A stretch of 64,000 nucleotides of DNA from Duganella guangzhouensis (lineage in GTDB: Bacteria > Pseudomonadota > Gammaproteobacteria > Burkholderiales > Burkholderiaceae_D). The position numbers and the translations under genes were made by a program. Under the pieces are notes generated by a model that was not told the DNA's origin, ran no database searches, and saw only the letters and a list, made by a program, of their open reading frames with translations. Within the stretch, counting starts at the first letter, position 1. The number at the start of each line of letters is the position of its first letter. Positions 19,656-27,966 of this stretch are shown one piece after another. The stretch spans positions 310,001-374,000 of the forward strand of contig NZ_WKJK01000004.1 in the NCBI RefSeq assembly GCF_009674535.1, in the 5' to 3' direction.

Positions 19656-20075
19656 ATGCGATACCTCGACACGAGCGTCTTGGTTGCGTATCTGACGCAC
19701 GAAGCAAATAGTCTGGCGGCTGAGGCGTTCATGTTGAGCGCCGGAGCGCCGTTGGCGATTAGCACGTGGACAGAAGTTGAATTTTTTTCCGCCTTAGGTC
19801 GTAAATTGCGGTCCGGGCAATTGACCAAATTCGTGGCTAACGGCATTGTTGATAAATACAGAAATTCAATCTGTGCCAACTTGCGCCTGATCGCAGTTAC
19901 TGATGCCGACCATGTCTATGCCAAGACGTTGTTAGATGGTTGGAAATCAGGCTTGTGTGCGGGAGATTCCCTGCATTTGGCTATTTCTAGCGCCTATGGC
20001 GCTACTACCTATACGTTTGATCGCGGCATGGCGATAGCCGGAGCAATTCTAGGCATCTCAGTCATTCTGTTGTGA
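19656..20075 (+). CDS. VapC-type PIN-domain toxin
   Basis: A 139-residue PIN ribonuclease with the four acidic residues of the active site: YLDTSVLVAY, WTEVEFFSAL, GDSLHLAIS and TYTFDRGMA. VapC toxins cut tRNA or rRNA at specific sites. ATG at 19656 is chosen because the fold begins at MRYLDTS; the frame upstream overlaps the antitoxin gene. The pair is AT-richer than its neighbours. Confidence 0.9.
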   Translation: MRYLDTSVLVAYLTHEANSLAAEAFMLSAGAPLAISTWTEVEFFSALGRKLRSGQLTKFVANGIVDKYRNSICANLRLIAVTDADHVYAKTLLDGWKSGLCAGDSLHLAISSAYGATTYTFDRGMAIAGAILGISVILL

Positions 20076-20176
20076 GCGTGCGGTTTAAGGATGCTGCCGA
20101 AATTGCGTCGGAGTACAGATTAGATGCATGGGTAAAGTAACATAGCGGCAGTATCTTCATAACGGACAGGTGAACA

Positions 20177-20734
20177 ATGGGCAAGGGCAGGTTGGAAGCA
20201 TTCAGCGATGGCGTCATCGCGATCATTATTACGATTATGGTGCTGGAGTTGAAGGTGCCGCATGGCGAGGGTCTGGAGGCGCTGCGGCCGCTGATACCGG
20301 TGTTCCTCAGCTATGTGCTCAGCTTTATCTACGTCGGGATTTATTGGAATAACCATCATCACCTGGTCCACGTCGTCACCAAAATCAGTGGCGGTGTGTT
20401 GTGGGGCAATCTGCATCTGCTGTTCTGGCTGTCGCTGATTCCGTTCGTCACCGGCTGGATGGGTGAGAACAATTACTCGTCGATCCCGGTCGCCTGCTAC
20501 GGCTTCGTGCTGTTCATGTGCAGCTTCGCGTTCCTGATTCTGGCGCGTTGCCTGGAGGCCGACAACGAGGTGCTCCGGACCGCCATCGGTTCCGACCGCA
20601 AGGGCAAGCTGTCGATGCTGCTGTATGCGATCGGCATCGCCGTCTCGTGCGCGCACCCGGGGCTGGGCTTCGCGGTCTACGCGCTGGTGGCCGCCGTATG
20701 GTTCATCCCCGACCGCCGCATCGAGCGCCGTTAA
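20177..20734 (+). CDS. TMEM175-family (DUF1211) potassium channel
   Basis: A 185-residue integral membrane protein. The first helix carries the FSD motif (GRLEAFSDGVIAIIITIMVLE) typical of bacterial TMEM175 leak K+ channels. Helix 2 has the expected YVGIYWNNHHHLVH, and the rest forms further membrane segments. Bacterial TMEM175 proteins form homotetramers. ATG at 20177. Isolated gene. Confidence 0.88.
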   Translation: MGKGRLEAFSDGVIAIIITIMVLELKVPHGEGLEALRPLIPVFLSYVLSFIYVGIYWNNHHHLVHVVTKISGGVLWGNLHLLFWLSLIPFVTGWMGENNYSSIPVACYGFVLFMCSFAFLILARCLEADNEVLRTAIGSDRKGKLSMLLYAIGIAVSCAHPGLGFAVYALVAAVWFIPDRRIERR

Positions 20735-20843
20735 GACTGACTCTATTGTTGCAAGTCAGCCTCATAGGAATAATCAGTTAGACGCGTCTCGCTCCTGCTT
20801 CCACAATGGAATGACAATAATTCCAATACAGGGGATCGAGATC

Positions 20844-21914
20844 ATGGAGCAGACCTTACGTCGGCCGCTACGCGCGGCCGCGCTGGCTTTGTGCGCGCTG
20901 GCGCCGGCCGCGAACGCAGTCAACTTTGTGTTGCACGATGTTTCCAACGGCGGCATGAGCGTGCAGCAGATGGCGGCCTTCCAGAGCGCCGCCAATTTCT
21001 GGTCCGGCCACCTGACCGACAACGTCACGGTATATCTGGATATCGGCTTCAACAACCTCGGCCAGAATATTCTGGGCAGCACCAGTTCCAGCTATGTCTC
21101 CACCAGTTACAGCAGCGTGCACAGCGCGCTGATCGGTGATGCCACCTCGGCACTGGACAACACCGCGCTGGCGCACATGCAGTCCGGCCCGGCGCTGAGC
21201 TTTATGGCGACCCAGGGCGACGGCAGTTCGCGCTTCGATAATGACGGCTCGGCCAATAACCTGTATCTGGGCCTGACCAGCGCCAACGCCAAGGCGATGG
21301 GCTTCATTGTTCCCACCAGCACCGCGCAGCCCGATGCCAGCATTGTGTTCGCCAATGCCTATGCCGGCAATTTCTCATACAGTCGCACTGGCGGCACACC
21401 ACCCAACAAGATCGATTTCATCACCGTGGCCGAGCATGAAATTGGTCATGCGTTGGGCTTTACCTCGGGTGTGGACGATATCGATTTCTGCATGGCGCCG
21501 CGCAATGGATCGGTCTGCGGCATCAGCAACAGCGCCAGCCGGTTTGAAAACGATTGGTGGTATCAGCCGCTGGATCTGTTCCGTTACTCGGCACCCGGCG
21601 TGGCCGATGTGCGGGTCGGCGGCGCGCCGTATTTTTCGGTCGATGGCGGCGTTACCAACATCGCCGATTTCTCCACTGGCACCGAGCATGGCGACGGCTG
21701 GCAGGCCAGCCACTTCACGCCGGACCAGCTGAACCTGATGCGCCCCTATGTCGACTTTGGCGAGAACTACGATGCCAGCAACCGCGATCTGGCGGCGATG
21801 GATGCGATCGGCTGGGATCTGGCCGCGCCGGTGCCGGAGCCGCGGACCTGGGGCATGTTATTTGCCGGTATGGTGCTGTTGGGCTGGCAGTCACGCCGCC
21901 TGCACCGGGCTTAG
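20844..21914 (+). CDS. Secreted PEP-CTERM zinc metalloprotease (NF038122-like)
   Basis: A 356-residue exported protein. It has an N-terminal signal peptide ending around AANA, a catalytic domain with the zinc site HEIGHALGF (H198, E199, H202), and a C-terminal sorting signal with VPEPRTWGMLFAGMVLLG and a basic end. The PEP-CTERM tail directs handling by exosortase and points to surface or matrix location, as in exopolysaccharide-producing betaproteobacteria. No exosortase gene is in the window. ATG at 20844 follows a GGGGATCGAG site; an in-frame ATG upstream is less good for a signal peptide. Confidence 0.85.
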   Translation: MEQTLRRPLRAAALALCALAPAANAVNFVLHDVSNGGMSVQQMAAFQSAANFWSGHLTDNVTVYLDIGFNNLGQNILGSTSSSYVSTSYSSVHSALIGDATSALDNTALAHMQSGPALSFMATQGDGSSRFDNDGSANNLYLGLTSANAKAMGFIVPTSTAQPDASIVFANAYAGNFSYSRTGGTPPNKIDFITVAEHEIGHALGFTSGVDDIDFCMAPRNGSVCGISNSASRFENDWWYQPLDLFRYSAPGVADVRVGGAPYFSVDGGVTNIADFSTGTEHGDGWQASHFTPDQLNLMRPYVDFGENYDASNRDLAAMDAIGWDLAAPVPEPRTWGMLFAGMVLLGWQSRRLHRA

Positions 21915-23196
21915 TAGCTTGATCGCCAGCGTGTCGGACAGCGTCAGCAATTCGTCGTGGTAGGCGCTGCGTACCAGCACCGCGTGCCAAGCGTCGTCCT
22001 GCAGGTCGATCATGACCAGGCGGTAGCCACGCGCTGCGCTCCATTGAGCGAAGGATTGCAGCAGCGCGCTGCAACGTGCCGGGCCTTGCGGTGGTGGCGG
22101 CGGTCCTTCAAATGTTCCGATACCACGTGCTTCACTCAGGCTGCTGGCCTGGCTTTCCAGCGCTGCGTCGTCCTTGATGTCGGCGTGGATGGCGATGTCG
22201 TTGTCGAACAGGGCGTTCAGCAGCGCGTCGCCGTCCTTCACCTTGCGTGGCTTGCCGGTGATTGCCAGCACGCTGTCGGTGGTGTCGATATCTCCGTCGA
22301 CCGCCAGTTCGATCCAGCGCGCCAGTCCATTGCGCTTGCTCTTGGCCAGGTCGGCCTTGGCCGGCAATGGCGGGGGAGTAACGTCGATGTCGGCGCCGAC
22401 GTATTCGGCGCGCCAGCCGTCGCGTTTGCTGCGGATTTGCGCGCGGTGGTAGTCGACCAGGTCGCGCGGATAATAAGGATGGCTGCAGAAGCTGCTGTCG
22501 TCTATGTCATAAGCAGCTACGGCGAGCGCCACTTCAAAGGCGAACTGTGTGAATAAAGCGTCTTTTCCGGGCGCCGTGTCGAGGTCGGGTTTCCAGCCCT
22601 TGGGTTTCATCAGCCGTGGTCAGTTCTGCATGTGTCTGGCCATGGCGACGGCGCGTTGCGGCGGCGGCAGTGCCAGCACGCGCACCACCGGTTCCAGCGA
22701 GACTTTCTGGAACTTGTCGACCACGTATTTCTTTGCAATCGGGTGCTGCGCAACGAAGGCGTGCACCAGCAGGTCAAACAGATAGCTTTGCGCTTTGGTT
22801 ACGGGCGAAACCAGTTCTTTTACCCTGGCCCAGGATCTCTATCTCCGGGATCAACAACAGCGCCAAGGCCAGGTAGCTGATGCTGTTCCTGCGGATGCCG
22901 GACAAGGGATACGCCTGCCGGTAGTACTCTTCGCCGCCATGGGTTCGCACGTAGGCGGCATCCGTCAGCATGCGCTGCGTGCGTTGGCGCAACGTCGCCG
23001 CGATCTCGTCCAGGCTGACGCCAGCGCAATACTGGTGCAGCAGGTAATCCTGGTCGTGGTCGCAGCGGCGGTACAGCACATTGACCTGGCCTTCCGGCTT
23101 CAGGCCGGCAAAGCGTTCAGGCAAGGCCCCCTCCTTGCTGGCTGCCGATTGAAAGTATTCGTCGTAGCGCTCGACATTGCCGACAGGATCGCGCAT
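21891..23196 (-). pseudogene. Decayed second copy of the PoNi immunity gene
   Basis: Reading from 23196, MRDPVGNVERYDEYF through LALALLLIPEIEI aligns with the intact PoNi protein encoded at 25058-26353. A frameshift between about 22810 and 22835 (near the TTTT run at 22817-22820) moves the match to another frame, where SYLFDLLVHAF, KKYVVDKFQK and AMARHMQN continue it. A TGA at 22620-22622 then replaces the Trp found in the intact copy. The match resumes to the end (LMKPKGWKPDLD to 21891), including DDSSFCSHPYYPRDLVDY. So the reading frame has at least two lesions, although a 239-residue C-terminal piece could still be made from an ATG at 22610. It overlaps the PEP-CTERM protease gene by 24 bp, tail to tail. 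Confidence 0.85.
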
Positions 23197-23204
23197 GGTA
23201 TCTC

Positions 23205-23672
23205 TCAGTTCTTGCTGGTGTCGCGCAGGGCGCGGCTGATTTCGTTGTTCAGGTCGCGGATGTTTTGTTCGTGGGCGTGAGTGATGTCGCGCACGCGTTG
23301 CAGCTGTTCTTCGCTCAGGCTGGCCTGCAAGCTGGGACTGTGCAGGATTTTGTTCTTGGCCTGGTAGTTCTCTATTTCCGTCTGCAGTTCCTGACGCAGG
23401 ATGACCAGGCGGTCGCGGTCGCGTTCGTTCTGTTCCCTGGACGAGATCTGGAAGCGGGCGTCGTGGACGGCGGCCGGGCGTTCGGCTGTCGCACGCGGCG
23501 CGGCGGCTTCGGTAATGGCGGGCTTGCTGGCGCTGGCAGGAGGCGTTTCCGTCACGCGGTTCTGGATGATTTCCACGCCCTGGCGGTTGACGTAGCGCGC
23601 CGCTTCGCTGGATTGGGCCTGGGCCAGCAACGGCATCAGCATGGCGGCGACATAGATCAGATGTGCTTTCAT
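23205..23672 (-). CDS. Secreted coiled-coil protein of unknown function
   Basis: A 155-residue protein with a clear signal peptide (MKAHLIYVAAMLMPLLAQAQ), a conserved-looking YVNRQGVEIIQNRV segment, a low-complexity Ala/Pro linker, and a charged coiled coil from about residue 85 to the end. The N-terminal part resembles DUF4124-like periplasmic proteins, but this is weak. The ATG at 23672 has GGAAG upstream; an alternative ATG at 23687 overlaps the preceding TGA as ATGA. It is the last intact gene of the unit before the broken PoNi copy. Confidence 0.7.
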   Translation of the reverse strand: MKAHLIYVAAMLMPLLAQAQSSEAARYVNRQGVEIIQNRVTETPPASASKPAITEAAAPRATAERPAAVHDARFQISSREQNERDRDRLVILRQELQTEIENYQAKNKILHSPSLQASLSEEQLQRVRDITHAHEQNIRDLNNEISRALRDTSKN

Positions 23673-23683
23673 CGTGCTTCCAT

Positions 23684-24241
23684 TCATAGATACTTGAGCT
23701 TGCCCCAGCTGCGCCGGCGGTTTTCAGTCAGCGTTCCTGATTTGCCGCGTAGCGTGTAGACCGTCAGCGCCACTGGGAAGCGTCCCGGCGCCTGGCCGAT
23801 AAACACGGTCACGTCCATCGGCGTGCCTTCGACCATGCCGTCGAAAGTGGCTTCGTAGCCGCGCAGCACGCCATATTCGGCGCCCAGCGGATTGATGCCG
23901 CGCGCCTGTCCCTGATTGAGACCGAAATTCAGGCTGGCGGTGCGGATCGCGGTGACGGCCATATTGTGCAGATTGTTGTCCGGACTCTTGCGGTCGGGCC
24001 AGCTGGCGTAGGTCATCACCGTCGGCGGGTGGTAGCTGTCCGGGCTTTGCGCGACAAAGGTCGGGTGGCCGGTCAGCATCGACAGCTCGGTGGTCCACGG
24101 CGGCTGGTTCTCGACCCAGACTTCCAGCTTCAGGTCGTTCAGTTTGTAGACCTGCATTTCGCGCAGGGCCGGCGCAGCGCGGACGCCGCCGGCCATCATC
24201 GCCAGCGCGCCCAGCATGCCCAGATGCTGACGGCGCTTCAT
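23684..24241 (-). CDS. Exported protein of unknown function, Tat-like signal
   Basis: A 185-residue protein that begins MKRRQHLGMLGALAMMAGG, a signal peptide with a twin-arginine start. The mature part (LKLEVWVENQPPWTTELSM to the end) has the look of a small beta-rich domain such as the DUF1795/DcrB type, but I cannot name it. Its ATG overlaps the stop of the upstream small membrane protein (ATGA at 24238-24241), so it belongs to the same transcript. Confidence 0.7.
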   Translation of the reverse strand: MKRRQHLGMLGALAMMAGGVRAAPALREMQVYKLNDLKLEVWVENQPPWTTELSMLTGHPTFVAQSPDSYHPPTVMTYASWPDRKSPDNNLHNMAVTAIRTASLNFGLNQGQARGINPLGAEYGVLRGYEATFDGMVEGTPMDVTVFIGQAPGRFPVALTVYTLRGKSGTLTENRRRSWGKLKYL

Positions 24242-24444
24242 TGCACCGCTCCGGTATGCAGCATGGCCGAACCCATGCCCAGCACGGTCAGGCCGGCCAC
24301 CGCGAGCAGGCTGTACCAGCGGCCGCTGCGGCTGAGCGCCTGGCGCCAGTTGAGGCGGCTGGCCAGCAGACAGACGATCCACACCAGCACGAAGCTGACG
24401 ATGGCGCGGCCGATCAGATTGCCCAGGATGTAGCTGAGTGGCAT
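24238..24444 (-). CDS. Small two-helix membrane protein
   Basis: A 68-residue protein with two hydrophobic segments (about residues 5-28 and 44-62), joined by a basic loop RLNWRQALSRSGRW. No family recognised. Coding is supported by ATGA coupling to the next gene and by its place 9 bp after the DUF1444-like gene. A role with the exported protein that follows is a guess. Confidence 0.65.
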   Translation of the reverse strand: MPLSYILGNLIGRAIVSFVLVWIVCLLASRLNWRQALSRSGRWYSLLAVAGLTVLGMGSAMLHTGAVQ

Positions 24445-24453
24445 GGCGGCTCC

Positions 24454-25041
24454 TTATTGCGCGTCGTACAGCACCCAGCCGCCGTCGCGGCGCACCATCA
24501 ACTGCGTGGACAGACGGTGCGGGTCGTCGATTTCGTTGAAGAAGCCCTGGCTTTGCACGCGCAGGGCGGCCACGGCGCTGACGTCGGCGCTGTCGCACAT
24601 CAGGATGCGGTCGCGGCGTGGCGCGGTGGCGATGATGTCGCCACGGAAGTTGGGTTGCATTTCGTCCCAGACTTTATCGACCAGCAGCAGTGTGGCTTCC
24701 ATGCCTTCACCGGTGTAGGCCAGGCCGCAACCGTCCTTGGCGAAGAACTGCGGTTGAGGCAGCAGGCGTTGCAGATTGGTGCGCGCCAGCGGCGGCAGGT
24801 CGTTGAAGCTGACTCCAGTCTGTTTCAGCAAGCCGGTGGTGGCCATGATCAGGCTGTCCGGCAGGTCGAAGGCGTAGGTGACCAGCAGTTCGCCGCACAG
24901 CGGCGTGTGATACGGCACTTCGTCTTCCGGCACGCCGGCCTCGCGCACGGCGCGCAGGAAGTTCAGGTGCTTGATGCGCGGCACCAGCTGGCTGGCGTTC
25001 AGGGCTGGCGCGTCGGGCTTCTTCTTGAGGAATCCAAACAT
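24454..25041 (-). CDS. DUF1444-like cytoplasmic protein
   Basis: A 195-residue protein starting MFGFLKKKPDAPALNASQLV. The segment LVTYAFDLPDSLIMATTGLL, then FNDLPPLARTNLQRLLP resembles the DUF1444 (YtpQ-like) family. The C-terminal part (ILMCDSADVSAVAALRVQSQ, DPHRLSTQLMVRRDGGWVLY) fits the same fold. Function is unknown; relatives are found near polymorphic toxin loci in some genomes, from memory. ATG at 25041 has GGAGATCACC upstream and lies 16 bp after the PoNi stop. The open frame further upstream is antisense or overlapping and rejected. Confidence 0.7.
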   Translation of the reverse strand: MFGFLKKKPDAPALNASQLVPRIKHLNFLRAVREAGVPEDEVPYHTPLCGELLVTYAFDLPDSLIMATTGLLKQTGVSFNDLPPLARTNLQRLLPQPQFFAKDGCGLAYTGEGMEATLLLVDKVWDEMQPNFRGDIIATAPRRDRILMCDSADVSAVAALRVQSQGFFNEIDDPHRLSTQLMVRRDGGWVLYDAQ

Positions 25042-25057
25042 GGTGATCTCCGGTGGG

Positions 25058-26353
25058 TCAGGGCAGCAGCGGAATGGCGAGTTCGGTGGACAGTTGTTGC
25101 AGTTCTTGCTGGTAGTCGTGGCGCACCAGGATGGCGTGCCAGGCATCGTCCTGCAGGTCGATGCCGTACACGGCGTAGCCGCGTGCGGCGGCCCATGGCT
25201 TCCAGGCGTCAAGCAGCGCGCTGCAGCGGGCTGGGCCTTGCGGTGGTTGGGGCGGCGCGTCGAATGGACCGAGGCCACGCGCTTCGCCCAGGCTGCTGAT
25301 TTGTGCTTCCAGCGTGCTGTCGTCCTTGATGTCGGCGTGGACGGCGATGTCTTGTTCCGACAATGCGGCCAGCAGCGCGTCCAGATCTTTGATTTTCTTT
25401 GGTTTGCCGATCACGTCCAGCGCGGCGTCGGTGGCCTCGTCGTCACCATCGGCGGCCAGTTCGATCCAGCGCGCCAGACCTTTGCGCTTGCTCTTGGCCA
25501 GGTCGGCTTTTGGTGGCGCGGCCGGCGCGAGCACTGCAATGCTAGCACCGACACCTTCGCCGCGCCAGCTGTCACGGCTACCGCGGATGTGGGCGCGGTA
25601 GTAGTCGACCAGGTCACGTGGGTAGTAGGGATGATCGCGGAAGCTGCTGTCGTCGATGTCGTAGGCGGCCACCGCCAGCGCCACCTCAAACGCAAAATCA
25701 GCGAACAGATTGTCCTTGCCCGGCGCGGTGTCGAGGTTCGGCTTCCAGCCCTTGGGTTTCATCAGGCGAGTCCAGTTCCGCATATGCTTGGCCATGGCCG
25801 CCGCACGCTGTTGTGGCGCCAGCGCCAGCGTCCGCACTACTGGATCGAGCCAGTCCTTCTGGAATTTGTCGACCTGGTATTTTTTCGCCACCGGATGCGC
25901 AGGGCTGAACGCTCGCAGCAGCAAGTCGAATAAATAGCTTTGCTCGCTGTTGACGATGGCCGCCATGTCGTTGGCGTGGATCACGATTTCCGGCTCCGGT
26001 ATCAACAGCATGGCCAGCGCCAGATAGGCAAAGCTTCTGCGGTCGGTGCCGGATAGTGGTCGCGCGTCGCCGATACCGTTGGCGCGCAGGAAGGCAGCGT
26101 CTTCCTGCATGCGTGCGGTGCGCTGCCGTAGCGTGGCGGCGATCTCGTCAAAGCCGACGCCGCAGCAGTACTGATAACGCACGAATTCCTGATCGTCGCG
26201 GTAGCGATGCCCCAGGCGGTGCAGCTTGCCAGATAGCTCCAGACCGGGAAAGTTTTCCTTGAATTTTCCTTCCAGGATGGTCTCGATCAAAAAATATTCG
26301 TCATAGCTTGCCGCGTTGCCAGCCGGATCGCGCATATGGGGATAAGCCGTCAT
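25058..26353 (-). CDS. PoNi-type immunity protein (DUF1910/DUF1911)
   Basis: A 431-residue cytoplasmic protein. The N-terminal helical part (DPAGNAASYDEYF, YQYCCGVGFDEIAATL) fits DUF1910. The central part (LMKPKGWKP, FAFEVALAVAAYDIDDSSFR, HPYYPRDLVDYYR) fits DUF1911, the PoNi_C domain. PoNi proteins neutralise PoNe nucleases. The C-terminal 150 residues are an extra domain. The ATG at 26353 overlaps the toxin TGA as ATGA, giving coupled toxin and immunity translation; a GTG at 26362 is closer to the GGAGG and also possible. Pairing with the toxin is strong from the context. Confidence 0.88.
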   Translation of the reverse strand: MTAYPHMRDPAGNAASYDEYFLIETILEGKFKENFPGLELSGKLHRLGHRYRDDQEFVRYQYCCGVGFDEIAATLRQRTARMQEDAAFLRANGIGDARPLSGTDRRSFAYLALAMLLIPEPEIVIHANDMAAIVNSEQSYLFDLLLRAFSPAHPVAKKYQVDKFQKDWLDPVVRTLALAPQQRAAAMAKHMRNWTRLMKPKGWKPNLDTAPGKDNLFADFAFEVALAVAAYDIDDSSFRDHPYYPRDLVDYYRAHIRGSRDSWRGEGVGASIAVLAPAAPPKADLAKSKRKGLARWIELAADGDDEATDAALDVIGKPKKIKDLDALLAALSEQDIAVHADIKDDSTLEAQISSLGEARGLGPFDAPPQPPQGPARCSALLDAWKPWAAARGYAVYGIDLQDDAWHAILVRHDYQQELQQLSTELAIPLLP

Positions 26354-27966
26354 GGTGTCCACGAACCTCCTATAGTCACTTCTTTCGAATTGTTGGCGAC
26401 GTTATCGATGACATGGTAACTGGTGCCGGCACCATCGGTTTGTGCATAAACCTTGGTCACTTTTCCGTTCTTCAAATCATCTAGAATCTGCGCCCGCTCG
26501 ACCGGGTCCGGCACAATCTTTTGCAGTCGTGCCTTGATCCAGTCGTCACTCATTTGTCGCCCATCGTCGGTCTGGCACAGCTTGGCGACACAGCCTGCCG
26601 GATCGGCATTCTTGGTGCCGCCTGTGGCTTTGGATTCGACAATCACGTATTTCCCGTCTTTTTTGTAGATTCCATCGATACCGGTCTGACCATCCCATGC
26701 CGCATAGGCTTCGGACGGCGTCTTGCCCTCGATGTCAAACGAGTTGCCAACCGGCTTATAGTTTTCCTTCTTCAATTGGTCGAGGACTTCGTACTCGCCG
26801 CGGAAGCCGCGCTGCTTGGCATCCGTGATGCTCTCGAATTTCTTCGAGTAGATATCGATGCTGCAAGTGCCGGCGTTGTGGACCCACAAGCCGCTGTCGC
26901 CGACAAAATAATTGGGTGTTCTGGCAACACTGAAATTATATACACGCAGCGGCTGCGCCACCGCCTGATTGGACAGCACCTGGCTGTCGCCCTCTTCGCC
27001 GGCGATGACGTCGCCGGCCACCACCTCGGATACCTCGGTCCAGCCCTTGCCCTGGACCCAGACCGGATGCTCGTCAGTCAGGCGGAAGCTGCCATGGTCG
27101 GTGGTCAGAACACGGTGCGTGGGCGCGATCCGCCCCACCAGCCGCGTTACTTCCTGCTCATGGTCGGCATAGTTGTTCTCGTTGCGCGACAACACCTCCT
27201 GGCCGACCGCGATCTGCTCGATCGGCAGCAGGCCGCGCGGCGTCATCACCAGCGTGCCGGCGCCGAAGCTGGCGCAGCCGAAGTCGTGCTTCAGCGCCTT
27301 GACCGCATCGGCCAGCTTGCCGGAATACTTGGTCAGCTTGCTGGCCAGCTTGAGCGCGAACGCCGGACTGACATAGGTGCCGATCACCTTGCCCAGGTCA
27401 TAGGCGCCGCACTGGGTGGCTTTGGTGATGGTGTCCACCGCCTCCTGCCCCAACAGCTCGGCCAGTTGCAGCAGCGTGCCTTTCGGATCGTTGAAGAACG
27501 CCTTGCCCAGATCGATCAAACCACTGACCACGTCACCGGCATTAGTGATCAGGTGCACCACATCCATGACCTGGCTTTTCAGGCCGGCATACAAGCCTTT
27601 GACGAACTCGTAGCCATAGGTCAGCCCACCCTTGACGCTATCCCACAGGCTGCCCCAGAAACTCTGGTCTTCCGGCTTGGCGCCGGCGCTGTCCTTATCT
27701 GGCGTGGTGCCTTCGCACACCTCCTCGATAAAGCGGCAATGGTTTTGCGCGGCCCAGGCATCCTTGTCGGCCTGGGACTTGAAGCACATCGGTGGTGGAT
27801 CGCAGATCTTCCACACCACCCCGCCGCCGCCCGGCGCCGGGGTGCTGGGCGTGGTGCTGTCCGCCGCCCAGGCGGCAACCGTGGAGCCATAGCCGATCGA
27901 CAGCATTAACCAGATTAGCAGCAGGCGTACCCAGCCCGCGCGAGGCGATAAAGCCGCTAAATGCAT
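26350..27966 (-). CDS. Sec-signal/Hint/PoNe polymorphic nuclease toxin
   Basis: A 538-residue protein. Residues 1-35 form a signal peptide (RLLLIWLMLSIGYGSTVAAWA). Residues 36-230 are a Cys-containing lead and amphipathic helices. Residues 231-364 are a pretoxin Hint domain (CASFGAGTLVMTPRG, DEHPVWVQGKGW, PNYFVGDSGLWVHN). From about 370 comes a PoNe PD-(D/E)xK nuclease domain with RGFRGEYEVLDQL, D431 in GIDGIY and E444/K446 in VIVESKAT. PoNe toxins degrade DNA. The start lies 10 nt inside the end of the TadE-like gene, so the toxin is the next gene of the tad operon, and its stop overlaps the PoNi start. The nuclease part is visibly lower in GC than the N-terminal part. Domain calls are from recognised motifs; the delivery route is inferred. 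Confidence 0.85.
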   Translation of the reverse strand: MHLAALSPRAGWVRLLLIWLMLSIGYGSTVAAWAADSTTPSTPAPGGGGVVWKICDPPPMCFKSQADKDAWAAQNHCRFIEEVCEGTTPDKDSAGAKPEDQSFWGSLWDSVKGGLTYGYEFVKGLYAGLKSQVMDVVHLITNAGDVVSGLIDLGKAFFNDPKGTLLQLAELLGQEAVDTITKATQCGAYDLGKVIGTYVSPAFALKLASKLTKYSGKLADAVKALKHDFGCASFGAGTLVMTPRGLLPIEQIAVGQEVLSRNENNYADHEQEVTRLVGRIAPTHRVLTTDHGSFRLTDEHPVWVQGKGWTEVSEVVAGDVIAGEEGDSQVLSNQAVAQPLRVYNFSVARTPNYFVGDSGLWVHNAGTCSIDIYSKKFESITDAKQRGFRGEYEVLDQLKKENYKPVGNSFDIEGKTPSEAYAAWDGQTGIDGIYKKDGKYVIVESKATGGTKNADPAGCVAKLCQTDDGRQMSDDWIKARLQKIVPDPVERAQILDDLKNGKVTKVYAQTDGAGTSYHVIDNVANNSKEVTIGGSWTP

